This document shows positions 55,497 to 64,000 of a stretch of 64,000 bases of DNA, piece after piece. Source of the DNA: Kuschelorhynchus macadamiae. Taxonomy: Eukaryota > Arthropoda > Insecta > Coleoptera > Curculionidae. Where the stretch lies: assembly GCA_030620095.1 (NCBI GenBank), contig JAUTXW010003388.1, forward strand, positions 310,001-374,000. The letters are read 5' to 3'. Both the position numbers and the translations under genes were made by a program. Each line of letters opens with the position of its first letter. Position 1 is the stretch's first letter. The notes under the pieces were generated by a model. That model saw nothing but the letters and a program-made list of their open reading frames with translations, did not search any database and was not told the origin of the DNA.

Positions 55497-56469
55497 TACT
55501 ATAGTTATGTCCGATCCAAACTTGAATATGCGGCAATTGAATGGTCTCCGGGATATAATATACATGTGTCTGGTATTGAAAGTATACAGCGAAAATTTGC
55601 TATATCTAAGCTTTAAACAAGACGGTCGCTATCCCGCTCAAGGATGTCCACAAGAAGAGCTTTTAGATAAATTTTCACTGACAAACTTAAAAACCAGAGA
55701 GAGATAACCTGCAAATGATATTTTTGTATAAGCTATAAAATAATAAGATAAACTGCCCCTGTTTACTTTCTAAAATAAATTTCAACGTGCCTCGTTTAAG
55801 TTCACGCACAAGCAGTGCTTTTTACTTGCCGACTCCTCGTACAAACATCTTAAAATTTTCGCCTATTTATACAATGTGCGATAACTTTAACAAAAAAACT
55901 AATTTGGATCTTTTTTCTGATAGTTTACAATCATATAAGAAAAATTTACGACGCTAAACCGTTTTGCTAATTTAAATCTTATTCAAATATCAGAATTTGG
56001 AAAATAATTACTGTTATTATTAGTTATAAGCTTCTTTTTATGTGTAAAATGTAATTTTTTAGTAGGTTTGAATATGTAGTTTTTCACTGTCTTGTAATTG
56101 GGATCATCCTGTAAGACAGTTAACTGTAAATAAATAAATATCGTTAAAAAAAAACAACTTTTAAATTATAAAGGTATACTGAGAAGTATTTCATTCTTGA
56201 GATACAGTTTTTTTTTTTGTTTTTTCGTTTTTCTCACACGTTTTCCGAGCCAATTAACCGACCGTAAATCTGGAACCGGATATCGAATGCGCTAAGTTTC
56301 CTCTAAAACTTTTCTCAGTTTTCTGAGCTCATCTTCTCAAACGTTACAACTTTCTTACTTTTTTCTAACCAATGCGGCACAAAAAAGTTAAATCTTGGCA
56401 AGTACTTATTTGTGGCACCCGGTATATACAAGTAAGAATAACTTGTATAAGTAAGAATAACCTTTTCAG

Positions 56470-56644
56470 GGCGAGTGGTGAGAGGAGGGGCGGCCGAAAA
56501 GAGCGGCTTACTACACGAGGGCGACGAGATCCTCGAAGTTAACGGAATTGAAATGCGCGGCAAAAGCGTCAACGCAGTCTGTGATATTCTCAAAGACATG
56601 GAAGGGTCGCTGACCATCCTGGTCATCCCCGCGTCTCAGGCAAG
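56470..56644 (+). CDS. sdt: stardust/PALS1 exon d: second half of PDZ
   Basis: Acceptor CCTTTTCAG before 56470 and donor CAAG/GTAAGT at 56644/56645; phase 1 in, phase 2 out (175 nt). Reads GRVVRGGAAEKSGLLHEGDE, then ILEVNGIEMRGKSVNAV and ILKDMEGSLTILVIPASQ. The GGAAEKSGLLHEGDE segment is identical in wording to vertebrate PALS1. It completes the PDZ domain begun in exon c. High GC against AT-rich surroundings. Confidence 0.95.
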
Positions 56645-57064
56645 GTAAGTGAACTTTAAACCGTTCAAAAATTTATTTTTTTGTCTTTGATCGACGAGTA
56701 TTTAATTTCTTAAACTATTAGTGAAGCATTAGTGAACTATTCAGACAAAAAGACGATATACGACAGAATAGCCAGAAATCTGGATAAGCAGGGTGGAGGA
56801 AAGTGACTACAAATATTTTAAAATATTGAACTTATTTTCTCTAGTTCTAGAAGTATTTAAAGAGAAAGGCCAACTGTCAGAGTAGCTTCTTCTTGCTGTT
56901 CCGGAGATCGCCTGGAGGAAGTGTTTCCTCCCTATAGACAGTTAGCTAACATATAAATTTAATAAATTGACCAGAGCCACTGAAAAATCTGATTTGTTGA
57001 CCTCCTGAGATTTTTATGCTCCAAATTAACTGTACTTCTACGTATCTAATTGATTTTGTTACAG
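56645..57064 (+). other. stardust intron d-e, short and transposon-free
   Basis: 420 bp; GTAAGT donor and TTTTGTTACAG acceptor. The only visible intron without a recognisable element. Confidence 0.85.
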
Positions 57065-57214
57065 GACCCACATGTCGCGAGATATGGTTCTCCATGTGAG
57101 GGCCTTATTCGACTACGACCCTGAGGACGATATGTACATACCTTGTCGAGAACTCGGCATTAGTTTTAGAAAAGGAGACGTGCTACACGTCATTAGTCAG
57201 GAGGATCCTAATTG
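57065..57214 (+). CDS. sdt: stardust/PALS1 exon e: first part of SH3
   Basis: Acceptor GTTACAG before 57065 and donor AATTG/GTAAGT at 57214/57215; phase 2 in, phase 2 out (150 nt). Reads RTHMSRDMVLHVRALFDYDP, then DMYIPCRELGISFRKGDVLH and VISQEDPNW. ALFDYDP is the canonical SH3 start; CRELGISF and GDVLHVISQEDPNW match PALS1. The next exon, which should complete the codon after NW and carry the hook and guanylate-kinase domain, is not found before 64000. Confidence 0.95.
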
Positions 57215-57871
57215 GTAAGTACAATATTACATTGTAATTGATCAAGACGTATCTTATCCTTGGACTTTTTAAAAGATTTCGATAAAGTTAATTGATATTT
57301 TATTTATACACAATATAGGAATTCCAGAAAAGCTGTATTGTCGGTTTTAAAACTATTTAAAAGATACAACAGCAGAATGTCCAAATTATTTTTTACAAAG
57401 TCCACTCCAGGCCGTTGATTCAATAAATAATGGCCTTTCAGAATCTTTTTCATTTTTAAAAATCGGCTGAGGCATTTCCGAGACATAGTCTTTTAAAAAT
57501 TATAAAAAAATTTGCTTTGCCGACAATTTTTTTGAGCTTTTTATATATGAAATTTCATTAAAAGAACTTCTTCATTTGATAAAGAACAAACTGAGGTAAA
57601 TCATATGGATTCCTCTTTAATTGAAGTAGTGCTTAGGCAAGTAGTTTTAAGCAGTAATGATGATGATGCTTTTTTTTTAGAGTAAAAAATGAATTTGCTA
57701 CTCTTCTTAACATACAATCTTTACGTTACAAGGTTTATGAGCTCTTTATTCTCTAATAGAGCACTGGTTGAAGAGTGAGGAAGTGGAAAAGATTGAAAAT
57801 TATAAAATGTTGTCCAAATTCTGTCGATCCAATTATGTTCATGGAGGGATTAATATTTCTGGTGGTTCAAC
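57215..57871. other. Intronic sequence before the satellite
   Basis: Intron e begins. AT-rich, no element recognised. A partial unit-like AGGGATTAATATTTCTGG occurs at about 57846, just before the tandem array. Confidence 0.5.
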
Positions 57872-59777
57872 GAGGGATTAATATTTCTCAAGATATGACT
57901 AAATTTTCACAAAAATATTAAAAATTTTAAAATTCGCTAATTTTCAGAGAGCCATAAAAGTTCAACCATACAGCCTAGGACAAAATAAATGTTTTTTTCG
58001 TTTTTTATGGCATCAAATAAGTACGTAAACGAAGTTTTAGCAAAATCTATTCTCCAAAAAAAGTTCGAAAATTTTGCATGTAAATGTATGGATTTTTAGG
58101 TAAAATTTTGACGGAGAAATTTCTTTGCAACATGCTATGATAATATGTGGTTTTATAGGTTTTTTGAGCTGAGAAATTCATTAAACACATTATTATTGAC
58201 GAGGGATCAATATTTCTCAAGATATGACTAAATTTTCACAAAAATATTAAAAATTTTAAAATTCGCTAATTTTCAGAGAGCCATAAAAGTTCAGCCATAC
58301 ATCCTAGGACAAAATAAATGTTTTTTTCGTTTTTTATGGCATCCAATAAGTACGTAAACGAAGTCTTAGCAAAATCGATTTTCCAAAAAAAGTTCGAAAA
58401 TTTTGCATGTAAATGTATGGATTTTTAGGTAAAATTTTGACGGAGAAATTTCTTTGCAACATGCTATGATAATATGTGGTTTTATAGGTTTTTTGAGCTG
58501 AGAAATTCGTTAAACACATTATTATTGACGAGGGATTAATATTTCTCAAGATATGACTAAATTTTCACAAAAATATTAAAAATTTTAAAATTCGCTAATT
58601 TTCAGAGAGCCATAAAAGTTCAGCCATACATCCTAGGACAAAATAAATGTTTTTTTCGTTTTTTATGGCTTCAAATAAGTACGTAAACGAAGTTTTAGCA
58701 AAATCGATTTTCCAAAAAAAGTTCGAAAATTTTGCATGTGTGGATGTATGGATTTTTTAGGTAAAATTTTGACGGAGAAATTTCTTTGCAACGTGCTATG
58801 ATAATATGTGGTTTTATAGGTTTTTAGAGCTGAGAAATTCATTAAACACATTATTATTGACGAGGGATTAATATTTCTCAAGATATGACTAAATTTTCAC
58901 AAAAATATTAAAAATTTTAAAATTCGTTAATTTTCAGAGAGCCATAAAAGTTCAGCCATACATCCTAGGACAAAATAAATGTTTTTTTCGTTTTTTATGG
59001 CATCAAATAAGTACGTAAACGAAGTTTTAGCAAAATCGATTTTTTAGGCAAAATTTTGACGGAGAAATTTCTTTGGAACATGCTATGATAATATGTGGTT
59101 TTATAGGTTCTTTGAGCTGAGAAATTCATTAAACACATTAATTTTGACGAGGGATTAATATTTCTCAAGATATGACTAAATTTTCACAAAAATATTAAAA
59201 ATTTTAAAATTCGCTAATTTTCAGAGAGCCATAAAAGTTCAACCATACAGCCTAGGACAAAATAAATGTTTTTTTTCGTTTTTTATGGCATCAAATAAGT
59301 ACGTAAACGAAGTTTTAGCAAAATCGATTTTTTGTATGAAAATATATGGATTTTTTAGGTAAAATTTTGACGGAGAAATTTCTTTGCAACATGCTATGAT
59401 AATATGTGGTTTTATAGGTTTTTTGAGCTGAAAAATTCATTAAAAACATTATTTTTGACGAGGGATTAATATTTCTCAAGATATGAATAAATTTTCACAA
59501 AAATATTAAAAATTTTAAAATTCGCTAATTTTCAGAGAGCCATAAAAGTTCAGCCATACATCCTAGGACAAAATAAATGTTTTTTTCGTTTTTTATGGCA
59601 TCAAATAAGTACGTAAACGAAGTTTTAGCAAAATCGATTTTCCAAAAAAAGTTCGAAAATTTTGCATGTATGGATTTTTTAGGTAAAATTTTGACGGAGA
59701 AATTTCTTTTCAACATGCTATGATAATATGTGGTTTTATAGGTCTTTTGAGCTGAGAAATTCATTTAACACATTATT
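57872..59777. repeat. Satellite of six units, period about 328 bp
   Basis: Units start at CGAGGGATTAATATTTCTCA (CGAGGGATCAAT in unit 2): 57872, 58200, 58529, 58861, 59148 and 59459. Units 1-3 are 328-332 bp; unit 4 is 287 bp and unit 5 311 bp because of internal deletions around the AAATTTTGCATGTA segment; unit 6 runs to 59777. Identity between units looks well above 90 percent. No unit has a believable coding frame; the short minus-strand frames repeat with the unit and are spurious. Confidence 0.95.
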
Positions 59778-62500
59778 GGATGATATTGATTAATGAAAAA
59801 TTAAATAACTTTAACTTCACAAATGTTGATAAATTTGATAATTTTATTATAGAAAAGGAGTTTGAGTTTTCTATTGCACACTGCTTGCAACTTAATTTAT
59901 ACATAACCTGTCTCTATCGCGCACCATCAGGAAATCGAGTTGATTTCATTAATAACCTGGAAGTTTTATTATGCCAGTTTCCTCTTCATTGCTCCATAGT
60001 TCTTTTAGGGGATTTTAATATTGATTATGGAGATAGAACATAGTATTTCAATACAAAATTTGTTGTCTTGTTTCAATCTACAAATGCATGTCACAGAACC
60101 TACTAGAATTACAAAGTATTCTGCCACAACTATTGACTATGTTTCTTCAAACATAGAAAATGTTGTTTGTTCAGTTAAAAACTCATCTCTCTCTGATCAC
60201 GAGTCTATATTAGCTAAGTTTAAATTTAAGCCAAAAGAAGCAAGAAGGGCTGTATTTACAAAAAAAAAAACTTTAATACTTTCCGTGATACTTGTAAAAA
60301 AATTGACTGGAATGTAAGTAAACACCAGAAAAATCCACTTAAAATATTTCATTCTACTTAGAGTAGAATGGTCAATGGCTTTTGAAACAGCTTTTCCTAT
60401 TGTAAAGTTAAAAAATAAACGGAAAAAACACTGGCTTACCAAAGCAATAAGAGTATCTGGTAAGAACATGCGAGCCCTTCACTATATCAGAAAATTCTTT
60501 TTCGACAATTTGTTCATGTCTTATTATTCTAAATATAGAGCAATTTACAGAAGGGTGGTGAAGTTTGATAAAAAAATCTACTACAGTGACAGAGTAAAAA
60601 AGTCGTCAAATATTTCTAAAGAAACTTGCGTCTGTTATTAATGATTTGAGGCAGAATGGTGTCAGTAAACGGCCTTTTGCAACACGGCCACCTGATGAGT
60701 GTAACAAATTCTACTGTTCCGTGGGTCATAATCTTTCGGTTAAGATAAAGACAAAAAATGACTCATTACAATATTTAACCAATAAATATTTCCCCGAAAC
60801 ATTCTTTCTGTACCCCACTGATGTCTTCGAGGTAAGGTCTGTGATGCACAACATCAAAAACAATAATGCTTCAGGGTGGGATGACATGTCAGTCAGGGTA
60901 TTTTCTGAGTTGAATCACTCTGCTTTATTGTCATTAGCTAACGCGATTAACCATTCTTTTGCTAATAGTCAATTTCCAGAACTTCTAAAAAAGGCTATAA
61001 TTATATCCTTGCATAAAGGTGGCAAAGATCTGTCTCCATCTAATTTCAGACCTATATCCCTCTTGCCGACCTTGTCTAAAATAATTGAAAAATTAGTGAA
61101 GAACAGACTTATGTCTTTTTTAACTAAATTTAATGTTCTAAGTATAAGCCAGTTTGGATTTAAGAGCGAAAAGGGAACAAGTATTGCCATTTTTACCTTT
61201 CTGGATCGCTTATATGTTAGTTTAAATGAGGGAGATCTTGATGCGGCGGTGTTTTGTGACTTGACTAAAGCATTTGATTGTGTCAGTCACGAAATACTGT
61301 TAAAGAAACTGGCAGTTTATGGTTTCAGAGATGTGTCCCTGAATTGGTTTAAGTCCTACCTCTCACAGAGGTCGCAGAGCCTTTATATAAATGGATCATT
61401 GTCTGATAATGTCACAGGGACCTGTGGTGTTCTACAAGGATCTGTCCTGGGACCACTTTTATTTTTAATTAATATTAACGATTTGGCTGCACTTGATATT
61501 GAAAGCGAGTTCACTCTTTTTGCGGATGACACTTCCCTTTTGTGGCACACGTCTGGCTCAGATGGGCTAGATGGAGTGATATCTGAAGACTTGAAGAGGG
61601 TCAAAATCTAGTTTGACAGTAATTTGTTGACTTTCAGTGTGGCCAAAACAAACGTTATAACCTTTAGATGCACTATTGACAAGATAGATTTAGACTCAAC
61701 TATCAACAACACAGATAATGTAAAGTTCTTGGGGTTTAATATAGATAAGTCACTTAATTTTAATATTCATGTTGAAGCACTTTTGAAACAACTGTCTTCC
61801 AGGCTGTTATGCATTAAGAACGATAGCTAATGAACTAGAACCTTATGCTATAAGAATGGCATACTATGCTATTGTTGAATCTCATTTGAGGTATGGAATT
61901 TGCTTTTGGGGTGGTTGCAGTGCATACTTGTTTAACTCTTTGTTTATGTTGCCAAAAAGAGCTTTACGATATTAGACTTCCTATACCATCCGCTGCCCAG
62001 GTTAGGCAATCTTTATTATATCAAGGCAAAAAGATATCTAATCACCTACCAGTGCACCTTATATAAAATTTAGAAAATGTATAAATATAAAAAAGTTATT
62101 TATCTCAAAGGCTACAGTGTTGACGAATTTTTTGAAGATAGGTTTAACTAGATTATGTGTTTTTGTTCATACTTGTTTTGTTATTTTATTTTAATTACTG
62201 AGGTTATGGTTTTTAAAGCTTTATCTAGGTTATTTGTTTTTTGTTATTATTTGTTGGCTGACACCATTATGGATTCTGAAATACTTATATTTAGGTTTTG
62301 ACAATTACTGACTGAAATCATTTGTTATAGTTTTTTTTGTATGTACTTTATTTATATGTTGAATATGTTAAGACTAATGTATATTTTACTATTCATACAC
62401 AGATTTTTGTATTTTAATATTATCTAGCTATAATCGTTGTAATAATGTTTTCAAATTTTTATTGTAAATTTTGCTTTGCTACTGCTTTGTCAATAAGATT
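59778..62500 (+). mobile_element. Second Jockey/CR1-like retrotransposon, 5'-truncated
   Basis: Begins inside the endonuclease region directly at the end of the satellite and runs through RT to a 3' non-coding tail. Distinct from the copy at 50600 in sequence. The exact 3' end is unclear; no poly-A tail is obvious before the (TA)n at 62535. Confidence 0.8.
59780..62160 (+). pseudogene. Endonuclease-RT pseudogene
   Basis: Endonuclease: LYITCLYRAPSGNRVDFI, IVLLGDFNIDYGD, then frame-shifted TRITKYSATTIDYVSSNIEN and SLSDHESILAKF. Linker with RVSGKNMRALHYIRKF. RT frame 60646-61611 with LHKGGKDLSPSNFRPISLLP, VFCDLTKAFDCVSHEILLKK, LQGSVLGPLLFLININDL and FADDTSLLW (catalytic FADD intact). A TAG after KRVKI is followed in frame by more RT (NLLTFSVAKTNVITF, VKFLGFNIDKSLNFN) and a decayed C-terminus (AYYAIVESHLRYGICFWGG). 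At least three frameshifts or stops. Confidence 0.85.
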
Positions 62501-62534
62501 TTCATCCTTTGACAATGAAGCTTTTTGAGTATGA

Positions 62535-62696
<162 letters not shown>

Positions 62697-63387
62697 GCGA
62701 TCGATTTCTCAGAATGTAGGCTTTAGAAAAATTTGAAATTTTGGCAATTAACTAAAGTCGATGGGGGCAATTCGCGCAAAATATTTTCAATATGGCGGAT
62801 TCCTCGAAAAATTCTAGGAATATTTCATGTATAATATCCTATACCTGAGTTCAACTGTTTTTGAGATATTTTGAATTTTATGTAAAAAATGACGTTTGCA
62901 GGTCTAGACATAACTATAAATATCTGCTTATCGAAATCTCTATTATTTATTTGCGGTTGGCTTCCTTGTCCAAAAGGGTACACTTTAGTGGCCTGTGCTG
63001 ATATTTTTATAATAAATAAATATAGGGTGATCAAAAACTGACATTATAAATATACTTTAAAAAATCGTTAAAAGTTAGTTTTTTCAAATGAAAACCCCCA
63101 ATTTTTATAATTTTATCTTATTTAACATTTAAAATAAGGATAACTTTGTATATAGTTGTCTATTCTAAAAATGTGTAGTTTTTGAGTTATTGACGATTTA
63201 ACATTTTTTATTCTAATAATACCAGACGGCTTCTAAGTTTTCTTGTTAGTTCGCCTTGACGGGGAGGCCTGGCGAGAACAAAACCAATTGGTTACTATAG
63301 AAACGTAATTTGTCGTCGTTTGACAATTACCTACTAAAATATTATTTATTTATTGTAGTAATTATAATAATTATTAAACTAATAATC

Positions 63388-63587
63388 ATGCCGGGGCGAT
63401 TAAATTACACACACGGGTATTATTTGAATTTGTTTATTATCTATGGAGAATCTAACAGAGTTTTAACAAGAACATGCCAGATATTTGCTGATAGATATCC
63501 AGATAAACAGAAACCGTCACCGAGCAGCGTTAAACAAATGTTGGAAAATTATAAAAATGTTGAAACCGTGAAGACAAAAATTAATTA
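63388..63587 (+). pseudogene. DD41D transposase N-terminal fragment
   Basis: Reads MPGRLNYTHGYYLNLFIIYG, ESNRVLTRTCQIFADRYPDK and QKPSPSSVKQMLENY, the DUF4817-type helix-turn-helix region, and stops at 63586. Family start codon context (the open frame also runs upstream without homology). Confidence 0.75.
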
Positions 63588-63606
63588 AAGAAAGCTTCCC
63601 ATTATA

Positions 63607-63735
63607 GTCTATTCTACACAAGAGCACAACTTATTTTTTTCAATAAATGGTGAAAATATCCACCTTGTACTTCCAAACATTTTTCGCATCTCCGAATAAA
63701 TCCTTCGTGGGTGGTCGCTCTAATTGAAGCTGAAG
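63607..63735 (-). pseudogene. DD41D transposase C-terminal fragment, opposite orientation
   Basis: The minus strand reads SASIRATTHEGFIRRCEKC then LEVQGGYFHHLLK, the typical C-terminus. It faces the N-terminal fragment and lies 20 bp from it, so an internal deletion with inversion, or an inverted repeat that included the 3' end, must be assumed. Confidence 0.68.
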
Positions 63736-63742
63736 ATAAACT

Positions 63743-63953
63743 CTAGTATACAAAATAAACACGTTTAGTTTATTAATTTCCACTTATTTATTTCTGCTTG
63801 ACAGCTGTTTCGACACACTGTGCCTTTGTCAAAAGCTAACTTAAAACTGTTTTAAGTTAGTTTATGCCTAAGACACAGTGTGTCGAAACAGCTGTCAAGC
63901 AGAAATAAATAAGTGGAAATTAATAAACTAAATGTGTTTATTTTGTATACTAG
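63743..63953. repeat. Near-perfect palindrome with about 100-bp arms
   Basis: CTAGTATACAAAATAAACAC at 63743 is matched by the complement ending TTTTGTATACTAG at 63953, with the centre near 63847 and a loop of about two bases. The only large mismatch is a block of about 13 bases (CCTTTGTCAAAAG against the other arm). The arms contain GACAGCTGTTTCGACACACT, recalling the GTTTCG motif of the PLE terminal sequences. Probably two PLE terminal units in inverted orientation. Confidence 0.75.
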
Positions 63954-64000
63954 TTTATAATGAATTTCCATCAAGTAACGGCTACATCGATTGTTACTGG
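63954..64000. other. Unassigned end of window
   Basis: 47 bases after the palindrome; nothing recognised. Confidence 0.5.

Larger units (their letters stand above)
50616..55720 (+). pseudogene. Jockey-like endonuclease-RT pseudogene in three segments
   Basis: Segment 1: endonuclease C-terminus (LEQYNFIKNNNQRILDPILT), a linker with HPWFTSEIIKNIKTKE, a TAA near 51388, a frameshift near 51525, then RT with FKKGDKSDIQNYRPVSI, YLDFSKAFDKLNHDLL, PQGSVLGPLLFNIFINDI and YADDIKLF. Segment 2 (53076-53236): EFCDLGVTFDQKLSFTSHYS. Segment 3 (55499 on): VRSKLEYAAIEWSPGYNIHV and ESIQRKFAIS, then stops. RT catalytic YADD is intact, but the gene is broken by stops, a frameshift and two insertions. Confidence 0.85.
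50600..56150 (+). mobile_element. Jockey/CR1-like non-LTR retrotransposon with two nested insertions
   Basis: 5'-truncated in the endonuclease domain. RT coding runs from 50616 to about 52292, resumes at 53076-53236 and again at 55499-55720, and the 3' end is an A-rich TAAATAAATA tail near 56128-56150. The two gaps are a PLE repeat cluster (52293-53075) and DD41D element 7 (53239-55496). Order of events: retrotransposon first, then the other two. Confidence 0.85.
49871..56469 (+). other. stardust intron c-d
   Basis: 6599 bp. Contains a half mariner-like element (50003-50600), a Jockey-like retrotransposon (50600-56150) and two insertions inside that retrotransposon. The last 320 bp before exon d show no feature except a small direct repeat (AAGTAAGAATAAC, twice) near the acceptor. 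Confidence 0.8.

Noticed and set aside
58334..59764. Repeated short minus-strand frames MRNINPSSIIMCL and similar
   Set aside because: They recur with the satellite unit and have no independent support.
57872..59777. CRISPR-like array
   Set aside because: Units are contiguous with no spacers, and the sequence is eukaryotic.

Overview
The window is arthropod, almost certainly insect, nuclear DNA. It is AT-rich and packed with transposable elements. I see one host gene. Five plus-strand exons with GT/AG borders and matching phases (36676-57214) encode the polarity scaffold Stardust/PALS1 (MAGUK family): a basic N-terminal region, two L27 domains, a PDZ domain and the start of an SH3 domain. 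The remaining SH3 and guanylate-kinase exons must lie beyond 64000 and the 5' exons before 36676. I cannot name the species; the element mix (DD41D mariner-like elements, Penelope-like elements, ZMYM1-like hAT, Jockey/CR1-like elements) would fit a beetle, but that is a guess.

Layout. 1-5800: DD41D mariner-like elements set in (TA)n arrays. 6889-8894: decayed hAT element (GTF2IRD2-like). 8903-12620: Penelope-like element (PLE) split by a DD41D element. 14120-15944: DD41D element. 16978-17390: short interspersed repeats and a long (TA)n. 18301-23539: young Ty3/gypsy LTR retrotransposon with one intact 1471-codon gag-pol frame and identical 133-bp LTR copies. 23860-25880: degenerate satellite, tRNA-like sequence and a PLE fragment. 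26826-32474: a duplicated exon-like block and two DD41D elements. 33148-34600: truncated hAT copy. 36676 onward: stardust exons, with introns of 5.5, 7.0, 6.6, 0.42 and more than 6.8 kb.

The stardust introns hold a Tc1-like element with a PLE inside it; a 2.6-kb ZMYM1-like hAT with an almost perfect 8-bp target duplication; a DD41D element whose inverted repeats include the 3' part of its own transposase gene; a Jockey-like retrotransposon carrying a PLE terminal-repeat cluster and another DD41D element; a six-unit satellite of about 328 bp; and a second Jockey-like element. The last kilobase has a near-perfect 100-bp-arm palindrome.

The recurrent theme is a set of TA-inserting elements ending in CAGGGTG or a close variant. 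Their transposases share a D..D-41-D spacing that I counted, and most copies carry one to a few inactivating changes. I found no evidence of an unknown multi-gene system. The most unusual observations are the inverted repeats that extend into coding sequence, the repeated exon-like block flanked by splice signals, and the link between element ends and (TA)n arrays.
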